A stretch of 64,000 bases of DNA, taken from NCBI GenBank assembly GCA_949294195.1, contig CASFGK010000008.1, positions 124,001-188,000 of the forward strand, written 5' to 3'. The translations under genes and the position numbers were made by a program. The notes beneath the pieces were generated by a model. That model was not told the DNA's origin, did not search any database, and saw nothing but the letters and a program-made list of their open reading frames with translations. The stretch is from an uncultured Bacteroidales bacterium. GTDB lineage: Bacteria > Bacteroidota > Bacteroidia > Bacteroidales > UBA932. Positions 35,650 to 45,864 of the stretch are shown here, in pieces; positions within the stretch are counted from its first letter, which is position 1; each line of letters starts with the position of its first letter.

Positions 35650-37414
35650 ATGAAAAGGAAAACTATAATAATGATTGCTCCTCTGCTGCTCATGATGTGC
35701 AGCTGTGAGGACTGGCTGACCAAAGAGCCTCTGGCTCAGATGGCTCCGGAGACTTTTTTCTCTAACGAGAATGAACTCCAGGCATTCAGCAACAATTTCT
35801 ACAGTGAATTTCCGGGATCCGGGCTTTATGAAGACCAATATGACCTGTGCCTTCACATGGAGTGTCCTGCGGAAATGAGAAACGGGCGCGTCATTCCTGC
35901 ATCAGGCAGCGGATGGACCTGGACTTCCCTGAGGAACTACAACACTCTGCTTGAATATTCCGTAAACTGTGAGGATGAAGCTGTTCGCAATGAGTACAAT
36001 GCGGTCGCAAGGTTTTTCAGGGCTTATTTCTATTTTGAAAAGGTGAAGAGATTCGGAGATGTTCCGTGGTATGACAGACAGCTGGGATCCAGTGACCCGG
36101 ACCTTTACAAACCGAGAGACAGTCGTGAACTGGTGATGCAGAAGATGATCGAGGACATAGACTTTGCCATAGCGAATCTCCCGTCTGAGAAATCTCTGTA
36201 CCGCGTCACGAAGTGGACTGCCCTCGCCCTCAAGTCGCGTTTCTGCCTGTTTGAGGGAACTTTCAGGAAATACCACAGCTATCAGGAAACCATGTATCCT
36301 GAATATGACTGGAGGTATTATCTGGAACAGAGTGCGTCCGCTGCGGAAGAGTTCATGAACACCAGCGGTTACGGCGTATATTCTGCTGACGGGCCGGACA
36401 AGAGCTACCTGAACCTGTTCGCCGCAGAAAACGCCATCGGAGATGAAATTATTCTTGCAAGGGACTACAACGCAGCTTTGGGTGTAATACACGACGGAAA
36501 CTATTATACACTGACTCAGTCATACGGACGTCCGGGACTGTCCAAGAAGATAGTCAACACCTATCTGATGAAGGACGGCTCCCGCTTTACTGACAAGCCG
36601 GGTTATGAGACCATGACATTCGTGGAAGAGTGCAAGGACAGGGATCCTCGTCTGGCACAGAGCATTCGTACTCCGGGCTATACACGTATCGGCTCTGTGG
36701 ATCCTGTCGCTCCTGATTTTACATATACGGTGACGGGGTACCATCCTGTAAAGTTCGTTACAGAACCTGAAAATGACGGATACAACAAGTCTTACAACGA
36801 TCTTCCGATTTTCCGCTCTGCAGAAGTGTATCTGAATTTTGCCGAGGCGAAGGCCGAACTCGGTACACTGACTCAGGGTGACCTTGACAACTCCGTCAAG
36901 AAACTCCGCGACAGGGTGGGTATGCCTAATATTGACATGGCGGCTGCAAATGCTGAACCTGACCCGTATCTGATGAACATGTACAAGGGCGTCTCCGGTA
37001 CCAATGCAGGGGTTATCCTTGAGATACGCAGAGAAAGGGGTATTGAACTTTCCCCGCGAAGGCTTCAGGTATTATGATATAATCAGATGGAAGGAAGGCC
37101 AGACATTTACACAGAAGTGCTACGGTATGTACTTCCCTTCTTTGGGCGAATACGACCTTAATGATGACGGGGAAATAGATCTCTGCCTGTATCAGGGTAC
37201 GGCACCTGAAACTGCAGCAACTCTTACCTATAAGGTAGGACAGGATATTTTCCTTTCAGAAGGAGACCACGGATATGTAGACCCTTATTACAACATCACG
37301 CTTACATGGAACGAGGAAAGGGACTATTTCTATCCGATTCCTACTGATGACCGCTCTCTGTCAGGAGGTGCGCTTACCCAGAATCCCGGGTGGGATGACG
37401 GTCTGGATCTGTAG
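35650..37414 (+). pseudogene. SusD/RagB-family glycan-binding lipoprotein, interrupted by a +1 frameshift
   Basis: Surface lipoprotein that caps SusC and binds glycans. The first frame (35650-37077) starts MKRKTIIMIAPLLLMMCSC with a lipobox Cys at residue 19, followed by the SusD helical TPR region ('FFRAYFYFEKVKRFGDVPWYD'). It reads into ILEIRRERGIELSPRRLQVL and stops. The expected continuation, REGFRYYDIIRWKEGQ, is present in the +1 frame and runs to the stop at 37412-37414. Removing one C from the CCCC at 37052-37055 gives IELSREGFRYYD, the usual family sequence, and an intact protein of about 587 residues. This is either a true mutation or a sequencing error. Confidence 0.9.
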
Positions 37415-37416
37415 AT

Positions 37417-39450
37417 ATGTCAGATATGAAAAATGCATTACTACTCAATATCTGCATTTTGCTGACTTTACCGGTATCTGCCTGTTCCGGACAGGACGGC
37501 CCCGGTCAGGAGCTTCCGGCTCCTGACTTTCCGGGGTCGGAACCGGAAGAGGTGTTCTACCCGAAGAAAGAAGGGACAATACGGTTAGTTACTTACAATA
37601 TAGGTGCGGTGTCCAAGTCGGCTTCAAGCAGCTGCAGACTGCTGTCCGATATGATGACGGAGATGGTCGCTGATATAGTATCATTCAATGAGGTAGACAA
37701 GGATACTGAAAGAAGCAGTCGTGCCGACCAGCTGAAGCAGATAGCGGAAGGAATCGGAGACTGGAAATACGAATTTGCGAAGGCGATAGATTTCCAGGGC
37801 GGAGAATACGGCAACGGCATAGCATTCAATCCCGAAACTGTCGGGGACGTCATATCCCGGATATCGATACCTTTTCCCGAGGCTGCCGAACCTAGAGTGT
37901 GTCTGGTGCTGGAATTCAAGGACTTTGTTTTCGCCTCCACGCATCTTGATGTTTCCAGTCAGGATGAAAGGGTGTCCGAAGTGACTGAAATCACGGAACG
38001 GCTTACGGCGGAGTTTGCCGGCAAAGGCAAGCCGGTTTTCCTCGCAGGGGGCTGCGGCAGTATTGACCCTCCGCAGCCTTACGGGCCGGTTCCGTCTCCG
38101 CAGCAGCTGGAGTGGCAGAAAATGGAAATGAACATGTTTGTCCATTTCGGGCCGAACACGTTCACCGATGTCGAGTGGGGAAGCGGAGAAGAGAGCGCTG
38201 ATGTATTCGCTCCGGCTGATCTGGACTGCAGGCAGTGGGTCAGGACGGCCAGAGATGCAGGGATGAAAGGGGTGATCCTTACCGCAAAGCATCATGACGG
38301 GTTCTGTCTGTGGCCGAATCCCGGAAGCCGGCATACGGTCGCCCAAAGCAAGTGGAGAAACGGGAAAGGGGATGTTCTCAGGGAACTCTCTGACGCATGT
38401 CATGAGTACGGACTTAAGCTCGGAATCTACATATCACCGTGGGACCGTAATGATCCTTCTTACGGAACGGACAAGTATAATGGATTGTACTGCGAAGCTT
38501 TGACGCATGCCTTATCCGGCTACGGTGAAATATTCGAGCAGTGGTTTGACGGGGCTTGCGGTGAGGGGCCGGGCGGCAGACAGCAGGTATATGACTGGGA
38601 TCTTTTTCATGATACTGTATATTCTCTGCAGCCTGATGCCGTTATTTTCAGCGATGTAGGTCCCGGATGCCGCTGGGTCGGCAACGAGAACGGATTTGCG
38701 GGCGAGACATGTTGGTCCAGACTGGATGCTGAAGGTTTTGTCCCGGGGAAGGGAGCTCCGCCGGCAGATACTCTCAATCGCGGAAATGTCCATGGGGGAA
38801 TATGGGCTCCGGCAGAAGCCGATGTGTCTATCCGTCCCGGATGGTTCTACAGGGAATCGGAAGATGACAAGGTGAAGACTGTGGACCGGCTTTTGGAAAT
38901 TTACTATGGCAGTGTCGGTCGCAATGCTCTTCTGCTGTTGAACGTACCGCCTGACCGAAGAGGACAGTTGTGTGCCATAGATTCTCTGAGACTGATGGAG
39001 TTCAGGTCTGCTCTTGACCTGATATTCGGAAACGATCTGGCGGCGGGTGCGGAAGCTGAGGCTACGGCTGTCCGCGGCGGCAGATTCTCAAGGGATTTTT
39101 CCGCAATGAATATGCTGGACGGTGATTATGATTCCTATTGGACTACGGATGACAGTGTCACATCTGCATCTGTTGTCTTTACACTTGACGGGCCGCAGAC
39201 ATTCAACAGGATTCTTCTTCAGGAATATATTCCATTGGGGCAACGTGTCGCCGGGTTTACGGTTGAGGCGGCCGGTAAGGACGGGGAATGGTATCAGATA
39301 GCGCAGGGAACGACAATTGGTTACAAAAGGATACTGCTTACTCAGGGACCGGTGACGACATCTGCCGTGCGCCTGAATATCGAAAAATCGTATGCCTGTC
39401 CTGTCTTGAATGCATTTTCCCTTTATCTTGATCCGGTAGCTTCCTTCTGA
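37417..39450 (+). CDS. Chimeric lipoprotein: truncated endonuclease/exonuclease/phosphatase domain fused to GH29 alpha-L-fucosidase with C-terminal discoidin-like domain
   Basis: 677 residues, start 2 bp after SusD. The N-terminus has a lipobox (VSAC, Cys23). Residues 54-208 are an EEP fold: Asn61 in TYNIG, Glu92 in SFNEVD and His176 in STHLD, but the chain leaves the fold at VFLAG, where the DxN and final SDH motifs should come. From residue 209 on, LAGGCGS and then PQPYGPVPSPQQLEW and MNMFVHFGPNTFTDVEW are a GH29 fucosidase; EQWFDGACGEG holds the likely nucleophile Asp378. Residues about 550-677 form an F5/8 type C sugar-binding domain. The fucosidase half looks complete; the EEP half is probably dead. 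LAGGC also resembles the lipobox of a separate GH29 lipoprotein, so the gene may be a deletion fusion. Confidence 0.85.
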   Translation: MSDMKNALLLNICILLTLPVSACSGQDGPGQELPAPDFPGSEPEEVFYPKKEGTIRLVTYNIGAVSKSASSSCRLLSDMMTEMVADIVSFNEVDKDTERSSRADQLKQIAEGIGDWKYEFAKAIDFQGGEYGNGIAFNPETVGDVISRISIPFPEAAEPRVCLVLEFKDFVFASTHLDVSSQDERVSEVTEITERLTAEFAGKGKPVFLAGGCGSIDPPQPYGPVPSPQQLEWQKMEMNMFVHFGPNTFTDVEWGSGEESADVFAPADLDCRQWVRTARDAGMKGVILTAKHHDGFCLWPNPGSRHTVAQSKWRNGKGDVLRELSDACHEYGLKLGIYISPWDRNDPSYGTDKYNGLYCEALTHALSGYGEIFEQWFDGACGEGPGGRQQVYDWDLFHDTVYSLQPDAVIFSDVGPGCRWVGNENGFAGETCWSRLDAEGFVPGKGAPPADTLNRGNVHGGIWAPAEADVSIRPGWFYRESEDDKVKTVDRLLEIYYGSVGRNALLLLNVPPDRRGQLCAIDSLRLMEFRSALDLIFGNDLAAGAEAEATAVRGGRFSRDFSAMNMLDGDYDSYWTTDDSVTSASVVFTLDGPQTFNRILLQEYIPLGQRVAGFTVEAAGKDGEWYQIAQGTTIGYKRILLTQGPVTTSAVRLNIEKSYACPVLNAFSLYLDPVASF

Positions 39451-39582
39451 CAAGGTCATCTGCGGCCTTTGCTTGCCTGCCCCGGATTTTCCTGACAGGT
39501 CCGGACTTGTCCGTCTACGGATAATTTTATTATCTTTACGGGGTTCGTAGAAGAAGATAAAATAACCGATAAAGACAAGTAT

Positions 39583-41625
39583 ATGAAATCCGGAATTTTG
39601 ACTGTCGCTTTCATGGCGATGCTTGGACTCCAGACGCTTCATGCCCAGAGGCAGGATATTCTCCTGAATGACGGCTGGCAGTTCAGATTTTCACATCAGG
39701 TAGAGAAAAACAGTCCCGTGAGGGTGGATCTTCCGCATACATGGAATGCGCTGGATGCACTTTCCGGCAAGTCGGACTACAAGCGGGGTATAGGGAACTA
39801 TGAGAAGAAGCTGGCGGTGCCGGGGGAATGGGAAGGCAAGAGGCTGTTCCTCAGGTTTGAAGGGGCCAACAATGTCGCCGACCTGTTTGTGAACGGAGTC
39901 CATGTCGGACAGCATAAGGGCGGATACGGGGCGTTCGTATTTGAAATCACGGACAAAGTCGTTTACGGGAAGCCGAATACCGTGCTTGTCAGGGTAAGCA
40001 ATGCTGAAAATCTGGAAATCATGCCGCTTGTAGGAGACTTCAATTTCTACGGCGGCATATATCGTGATGTGCATCTCGTGATTACGGAGCCTGTGGGAAT
40101 TTCCCTGCTGGATTACGGATCAAGCGGGGTACGCCTGGTACAGGAAAAAGTGACAGAAGACCTGGCATCGGTAAAGGTTCTTGTGCAGCTGTCCAATGAC
40201 ACCGGAACGGCACTGGATGCAGAGCTGAAGGTCAGGGTGTTTGACGGGGACGCACTGGTGACGGAGACTTCCGGTTTCGTCAGCGTGGCTCCCGAGGACA
40301 ATGATGCTCACGAGCTGTCATTCATTATGGAAAAACCGCGCCTGTGGAACGGTGTCAGTGATCCGTTCATGTACAGGACGGAAGTTTCCCTGTGGGCCGG
40401 AAACCGGCTTCTGGACAAGGTGGAGCAGCCTCTCGGACTGAGGTTTTTCCATATTGATCCGGACAGGGGATTTTTCCTTAACGGAGAACATCTGCAGCTG
40501 AGAGGCGTCTGCCGCCATCAGGACAGGCCCGAGATAGGAAATGCACTCAGGCCCTGGCACCATGAGGAAGATGCGGCAATCATGGCTGAAATGGGAGTCA
40601 ACGCAGTGAGGCTTGCGCATTATCCTCAGGCAGAGTACATGTATGACCTGATGGACCGTTACGGGTTTGTAGTATGGGCGGAAATACCGTTTGTCGGTCC
40701 TGGCGGATATGCTGACGAGGGTTTTGTGAATCTGGGGGCCTTCAAGGAAAACGGCAGGCAGCAGCTTGTCGAACTGATTCGCCAGCACTACAACCATCCT
40801 TCAATATGCCTCTGGGGTATTTTCAACGAGCTGTCCATGCGTGGCGACAGTCCTGTCCCGTATCTGGAGGAGCTGGATTCCCTTGCCCATAGCGAGGATC
40901 CGACAAGGCCTACAACCTCCGCGTCGAATGTGGACGGGGAGCTGAACTTCGTTACGGACGCCATTGCATGGAACAGATATGACGGCTGGTATGGAGGGAC
41001 TCCTGCCGATCTGGGCAGATGGCTTGACCGCACCCATCAGGCACATCCGGAGCTGCGTATCGCCATCAGCGAGTACGGAGCAGGCGCCAGCATATATCAC
41101 CAGCAGGATACAGTCGTGAAGTCGGATCCTGCAAGCTGGTGGCATCCTGAGAACTGGCAGACCGAGTATCATATCGAAAACTGGAAGGAACTTTCTTCAC
41201 GTCCGTTCGTATGGGGAAGTTTCATTTGGAACATGTTCGATTTCGGTGCCGCGCACAGAAGGGAGGGAGACAGGCCGGGCATCAATGACAAGGGTCTGGT
41301 GACATTCGACAGGAAAATCAGGAAAGACGCTTTCTATTTCTATCAGGCCAACTGGCGGGATGACATTCCTGTACTTTATCTGGCAGACAGACGCTGTACT
41401 GAGCGCATCCGTGATGTGCAGGATTTCATGGCATTTACCAATTTCCCTGAGGCTGAACTTTTTGTGAATGGAGAAAGCTGCGGCAAGGTACAGGCTGACA
41501 GTCTGAACACCGTCAGGTGGAACGATGTGAAGCTTGTCCCGGGAAGAAACGAGGTGAAAGTGGTGGCCGGCGGGAGAAAAGACCGTCACGAGGATTCCTA
41601 CACATGTTTCCTTCGGGAGTTCTGA
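39583..41625 (+). CDS. Glycoside hydrolase family 2 beta-glycosidase
   Basis: Exported enzyme, 680 residues, signal peptide MKSGILTVAFMAMLGLQTLHAQ. Sugar-binding domain (residues 25-180, 'LPHTWNALDAL', 'GGIYRDVHLVI'), an immunoglobulin-like domain (185-290), then the TIM barrel with 'LRGVCRHQDRPEIGNAL'. The acid/base is Glu416 in WGIFNELS and the nucleophile Glu497 in ISEYGAGA. The C-terminal part (about 600-680) is one short beta domain, so the protein is shorter than the largest family members. Beta-galactosidase is the likeliest activity; beta-glucuronidase or beta-mannosidase cannot be excluded. Confidence 0.92.
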   Translation: MKSGILTVAFMAMLGLQTLHAQRQDILLNDGWQFRFSHQVEKNSPVRVDLPHTWNALDALSGKSDYKRGIGNYEKKLAVPGEWEGKRLFLRFEGANNVADLFVNGVHVGQHKGGYGAFVFEITDKVVYGKPNTVLVRVSNAENLEIMPLVGDFNFYGGIYRDVHLVITEPVGISLLDYGSSGVRLVQEKVTEDLASVKVLVQLSNDTGTALDAELKVRVFDGDALVTETSGFVSVAPEDNDAHELSFIMEKPRLWNGVSDPFMYRTEVSLWAGNRLLDKVEQPLGLRFFHIDPDRGFFLNGEHLQLRGVCRHQDRPEIGNALRPWHHEEDAAIMAEMGVNAVRLAHYPQAEYMYDLMDRYGFVVWAEIPFVGPGGYADEGFVNLGAFKENGRQQLVELIRQHYNHPSICLWGIFNELSMRGDSPVPYLEELDSLAHSEDPTRPTTSASNVDGELNFVTDAIAWNRYDGWYGGTPADLGRWLDRTHQAHPELRIAISEYGAGASIYHQQDTVVKSDPASWWHPENWQTEYHIENWKELSSRPFVWGSFIWNMFDFGAAHRREGDRPGINDKGLVTFDRKIRKDAFYFYQANWRDDIPVLYLADRRCTERIRDVQDFMAFTNFPEAELFVNGESCGKVQADSLNTVRWNDVKLVPGRNEVKVVAGGRKDRHEDSYTCFLREF

Positions 41626-41676
41626 CCGGAACTCTGAGGATATTTTTCAATAAAAATTTCTGAATTACGTTGCAAT

Positions 41677-43950
41677 ATGGTATATGGAAAAATTCTGCTG
41701 CCGGGTCTGGCTTTGTTTCTGGCAGCCGCAGCACTGCCGGCATCTGCCAGGAATGACAGAAGCAGAGCCGCTGCAGTATATATGGACGCTTCGGCTCCGA
41801 TAGAAGACAGGGTCGAGGACCTGCTTTCCCGCATGACCCTGTCGGAAAAGATATATCAGCTTAACCAGTATGTGCTTGGGGAAAATGACAATACCAACAA
41901 TATCGGTGATGTCGTGGAAGAGTGCCCCGGAGAGATAGGCTCGCTTATATATTTCGGAGAAAGTGCCGTGACACGCAATGCCATGCAGAAGCGGGCCGTT
42001 GAACAGACCCGCCTGGGGATTCCCGTCCTTTTCGGATATGATGTAATCCACGGTTTCAGGACGGTGTATCCAATACCGCTTGCGCAGGCGGCTTCCTGGA
42101 ATCCGGATCTGGCAGCCAGGGCATGCCGGGTGGCTGCCTGTGAAGCCGCTTCCTCCGGGATAGACTGGACATTCTCTCCGATGGTGGATATTGCCAGGGA
42201 CGCCAGGTGGGGCCGTATGGCGGAAGGATACGGTGAGGATCCGCATCTGTGTTCCGTATTTGCCGCAGCTGCGGTGAAAGCATATCAGGGCGACAGCCTT
42301 GCCGCTGAAAACAGCATAGCTTCATGCCTGAAGCATTTTGTAGGATACGGTGCTTCAGAGGCCGGACGGGATTATGTCCCTACCGAGATTTCACGCCAGA
42401 CTTTATGGGACACCTATCTGCCGTCTTTCAAGGCAGGAGTTGATGCCGGAGCTGTAACTCTCATGAGTTCTTTCAACAATATCAGCGGGATTCCAGGCTC
42501 CGCCAACAGTTACACCATGACGGAAATACTGAAGGGGCGCTGGGGACACAAAGGGTTTGTGGTGGCAGACTGGAATGCGGTAGAACAGCTTATAAATCAG
42601 GGTCTTGCTTCCGACAGGAAAGAAGCTGCGCGTCTTGCTTTCAATGCTGGTCTGGATATGGATATGGTGGACGGCTGCTATCAGGAGCATCTGGCATCCC
42701 TGCTTAATGACAACACGGTGTCGGAAGAGCGCCTCGATGATGCCGTGAGGAGAGTGCTGAGAGTAAAATTCATGCTCGGGCTGTTCGAGAACCCATATAC
42801 GGAAGAACTTCCTGAAAGCGAACGTTTCCTGCTTCCTTCAAGCCTGGATGTCGCGGAACAGCTGGCCCAGGAGACTATGGTTCTGCTTAAAAACGAAGGC
42901 GGCGTGCTTCCCGTCGGCGACGATGTCTCCTGCATCGCCCTTGTCGGTCCGCTTGCCAAAAGCAGGGAAGACCTGCTCGGCTCGTGGTCCGGAAGAGGAC
43001 GTGCCGAGGATGTCACAAGTATTTTTGACGGACTGTCATCGGCTCTGTCAGGCAGGGCAGAGCTGCTGTACGCTCAGGGCTGTGATTTTGAAAAAAATGA
43101 CACGAGCCTGTTTGCAGAGGCGGTATCTGCAGCTTCCCGTGCGGACATGGTGATTCTGTGTCTTGGGGAAAAACGCTCGTGGAGCGGAGAGAATGCCTCC
43201 CGTTCCACCATAGCGCTGCCTCCGGTTCAGGAAAAGCTGCTTGCCGCAGTGAAAAGGACTGGAAAACCTGTTGTGGTGCTGCTGTCCAACGGCCGCGCCC
43301 TGGATCTGACGCGCATTTCTCCTGCCGCCGATGCCGTTCTGGAAATCTGGCAGCCCGGTGTCCGAGGAGGGAATGCAGTTGCCGGCATCCTGACCGGGAA
43401 ATACAATCCTTCAGGAAAACTTCCGGTGACGTTCCCGTACACGACGGGCCAGATTCCGATATATTACAACAGACGGAGCAGCGGCCGGACTGGCATGCAA
43501 GGCAGATATCAGGATATTCCCAGCACTCCGATGTACGGTTTCGGCTTCGGGCTCAGCTATTCGGATTTCAGCTACGGTACTTTGACCGTATGTGTTGACG
43601 GTTCCGGAAACAGGGTTTCTTCCGGAGAGGGTGTCCTGGATTTTACCCTCGGGCAGACTCTGACAGCGGAGGTGACGGTAACCAATACCGGAGATACGGA
43701 CGGCAAGGAGACGGTCCAGTGGTATATCCGTGACCCTTACTGCTCCGTTACCAGGCCGGTCAGGGAACTGAAGCATTTCGAGAAGCAGATGATTGCTTCC
43801 GGAGAAAGCCGGACATTCAGATTCGAGATAGACCCTGTACGGGATCTTGGGTTCGTCGACAGCGGGGGAAACCCTTTCATTGAGCCGGGCGACTATTTCA
43901 TAATGGTCGGAGACCAGAAAGTCACCGTACGTCTGGGCAGTCCGGAATAA
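41677..43950 (+). CDS. Glycoside hydrolase family 3 beta-glucosidase (BglX-like)
   Basis: Exported exo-beta-glycosidase, 757 residues. The signal peptide ends near LPASARN. The (alpha/beta)8 domain holds 'IPVLFGYDVIHGFRTVYPIPLAQAASWNPDL' (in part), KHFVGYGASEAGRDY, and the nucleophile Asp298 in GFVVADWNAV. The second alpha/beta domain starts near residue 390 ('ETMVLLKNEGGVLPV'), and a fibronectin-III-like domain closes the chain ('VTVTNTGDTDGKETVQWYI'). It is the last gene of the PUL; a strong terminator follows. Confidence 0.94.
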   Translation: MVYGKILLPGLALFLAAAALPASARNDRSRAAAVYMDASAPIEDRVEDLLSRMTLSEKIYQLNQYVLGENDNTNNIGDVVEECPGEIGSLIYFGESAVTRNAMQKRAVEQTRLGIPVLFGYDVIHGFRTVYPIPLAQAASWNPDLAARACRVAACEAASSGIDWTFSPMVDIARDARWGRMAEGYGEDPHLCSVFAAAAVKAYQGDSLAAENSIASCLKHFVGYGASEAGRDYVPTEISRQTLWDTYLPSFKAGVDAGAVTLMSSFNNISGIPGSANSYTMTEILKGRWGHKGFVVADWNAVEQLINQGLASDRKEAARLAFNAGLDMDMVDGCYQEHLASLLNDNTVSEERLDDAVRRVLRVKFMLGLFENPYTEELPESERFLLPSSLDVAEQLAQETMVLLKNEGGVLPVGDDVSCIALVGPLAKSREDLLGSWSGRGRAEDVTSIFDGLSSALSGRAELLYAQGCDFEKNDTSLFAEAVSAASRADMVILCLGEKRSWSGENASRSTIALPPVQEKLLAAVKRTGKPVVVLLSNGRALDLTRISPAADAVLEIWQPGVRGGNAVAGILTGKYNPSGKLPVTFPYTTGQIPIYYNRRSSGRTGMQGRYQDIPSTPMYGFGFGLSYSDFSYGTLTVCVDGSGNRVSSGEGVLDFTLGQTLTAEVTVTNTGDTDGKETVQWYIRDPYCSVTRPVRELKHFEKQMIASGESRTFRFEIDPVRDLGFVDSGGNPFIEPGDYFIMVGDQKVTVRLGSPE

Positions 43951-43985
43951 ATGTTCCGATGCAGTTGTATATCATGACTTTTGCC

Positions 43986-44021
43986 AAAAAGAGCGGTGAT
44001 TTTGCTCTCACCGCTCTTTTT
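43986..44021 (+). terminator. Terminator after the GH3 gene
   Basis: Perfect 14 bp stem AAAAAGAGCGGTGA / TCACCGCTCTTTTT with an 8-base loop, 36 bp after the GH3 stop, with a T tract. The lepA promoter overlaps it. Confidence 0.88.
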
Positions 44022-44031
44022 GCTATCTTTG
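44001..44031 (+). promoter_or_regulatory. Promoter of lepA
   Basis: TTTG (44001-44004), a 19 bp spacer, TATCTTTG (44024-44031): an ideal match. TTTG lies in the loop of the GH3 terminator. The leader to the ATG at 44053 would be only about 15 bases. Confidence 0.82.
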
Positions 44032-44052
44032 CCGGGTTATAACGTTGACAAG

Positions 44053-45840
44053 ATGAAATATACCAGAAACTTTTGTATCATAGCGCATATTGACCACGGT
44101 AAAAGTACGCTGGCAGACAGGATGATCGAGCTGACCCATACTCTCAGCAGCAGGGATATGGAGGCTCAGGTACTCGATTCCATGGATCTGGAGAAGGAAA
44201 AGGGCATTACGATCAAGAGCCACGCCATCCAGATGGATTACACTTATAAAGGGGAGAAGTACACCCTCAATCTGATCGATACTCCGGGCCATGTGGATTT
44301 TTCATATGAGGTCTCTAGGGCAATCGCCTCCTGTGAAGGTGCCCTTCTGGTCGTGGATGCCACCCAGGGCATACAGGCACAGACCATATCGAACCTTTAT
44401 CTGGCCATAGAACATGATCTTGAGATTATTCCGGTCCTGAACAAGATAGACATGGATTCGGCCATGGTCGATGTAGTGACAGACCAGGTGGTGGATCTGC
44501 TGGGGTGCAAGCCTGAAGATGTGCTTTGCGCATCCGGCAAGACAGGAGAAGGCGTACCTGCTATCATGGATGCCATAGTGGAGCGGATACCTGCTCCTAC
44601 AGGTGACCCTGATGCTCCCCTCCAGGCCCTTATCTTCGATTCGGTATTCAATTCATTCAGGGGAATCATAGCCTACTTCAAGGTGGAGAACGGTTCCATA
44701 CATACCGGTGACAAGGTCAAGTTCTTCAATACGGGCAAGGAATACGAGGCTGACGAAATAGGCGTGCTAAAGATGAAGATGGATGCTCGAGACGAGATTC
44801 CGTGCGGAAGCGTGGGCTATATCATTTCCGGCATCAAGACAGCTTCAGAGGTGAAGGTGGGCGATACCATCACGCACGTCGGGAATCCGTGCAGGGAAGC
44901 GATTGCCGGTTTCGAGGAAGTCAAGCCTATGCTCTTTGCCGGAGTGTACCCGGTGGAGACGGACCAGTACGAAGAGCTGAGGTCCTCTATCGAGAAACTT
45001 CAGCTGAATGACGCGTCTCTGGTATTCGAGCCCGAGTCCTCGCTGGCCCTCGGCTTCGGTTTCCGCTGCGGATTCCTGGGTCTTCTGCATCTGGAGATAG
45101 TACAGGAAAGACTTTTCCGCGAGTTCGGAATGGATGTCATAACCACGGTGCCCAACGTATCATACAAGGTATACACCACACAGGGAGCTGTAGTGGATGT
45201 GCACAACCCTTCGGGTCTTCCGGCCCCTACTCTTATCGACCGGATAGAAGAGCCGTATATCAGGGCACAGGTCATTTCCAAGGCGGAATTCTACGGTCCG
45301 ATCATGAAGCTCTGCCTTGACAAGAGAGGAACGCTCGTGAACCAGCACTATATAACTTCCGACAGACTGGAACTGACTTATGAAATGCCTCTTTCGGAGA
45401 TTGTGTTCGATTTTTACGACAAGCTCAAGTCGATATCCAAGGGATATGCTTCTTTTGACTATCACGTAATAGGTTTCCGGCCTGCGAAGCTTGTCAAGCT
45501 TGACATCTTGCTTAACGGAGAGCCCGCCGATGCCCTGTCAAGTCTTATACATCAGGATCATGCATACGATTTCGGACGCAAGATATGCGAGAAGCTCAAG
45601 GAACTGATCCCCCGGCAGCAGTTCGATATCGCGATACAGGCGGCCATAGGAGCAAAGATCATAGCGAGGGAGACCGTCAAGGCAGTCCGTAAGGACGTGA
45701 CGGCAAAGTGTTACGGAGGAGACATTACCCGAAAACGCAAACTGCTCGAAAAACAGAAGCAGGGAAAGAAGAGGATGCGTCAGATCGGCACAGTGGAGGT
45801 CCCGCAAAGCGCCTTCATGGCCGTGTTGAAACTGGATTAG
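44053..45840 (+). CDS. lepA: Elongation factor 4 (back-translocating GTPase)
   Basis: Ribosome-associated GTPase of 595 residues from the ATG at 44053 ([20 protein letters not shown]). Earlier in-frame TTG codons lie in the terminator. G1 is AHIDHGKST (residues 10-18), then EKGITIKS, G3 DTPGHVDF and G4 NKID. Domains II and III and the LepA-specific C-terminal region ('[33 protein letters not shown]' in part) are complete. EF4 can move tRNAs backward on stalled ribosomes and affects ribosome assembly. Confidence 0.97.
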   Translation: MKYTRNFCIIAHIDHGKSTLADRMIELTHTLSSRDMEAQVLDSMDLEKEKGITIKSHAIQMDYTYKGEKYTLNLIDTPGHVDFSYEVSRAIASCEGALLVVDATQGIQAQTISNLYLAIEHDLEIIPVLNKIDMDSAMVDVVTDQVVDLLGCKPEDVLCASGKTGEGVPAIMDAIVERIPAPTGDPDAPLQALIFDSVFNSFRGIIAYFKVENGSIHTGDKVKFFNTGKEYEADEIGVLKMKMDARDEIPCGSVGYIISGIKTASEVKVGDTITHVGNPCREAIAGFEEVKPMLFAGVYPVETDQYEELRSSIEKLQLNDASLVFEPESSLALGFGFRCGFLGLLHLEIVQERLFREFGMDVITTVPNVSYKVYTTQGAVVDVHNPSGLPAPTLIDRIEEPYIRAQVISKAEFYGPIMKLCLDKRGTLVNQHYITSDRLELTYEMPLSEIVFDFYDKLKSISKGYASFDYHVIGFRPAKLVKLDILLNGEPADALSSLIHQDHAYDFGRKICEKLKELIPRQQFDIAIQAAIGAKIIARETVKAVRKDVTAKCYGGDITRKRKLLEKQKQGKKRMRQIGTVEVPQSAFMAVLKLD

Positions 45841-45864
45841 CCATTTCATCTGTAATTCTGCAAT

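Noticed and set aside
39483..39505. CCGGA...TCCGG pairing after the GH29 gene
   Set aside because: Long 13-base loop and no T tract; too weak for a terminator call.
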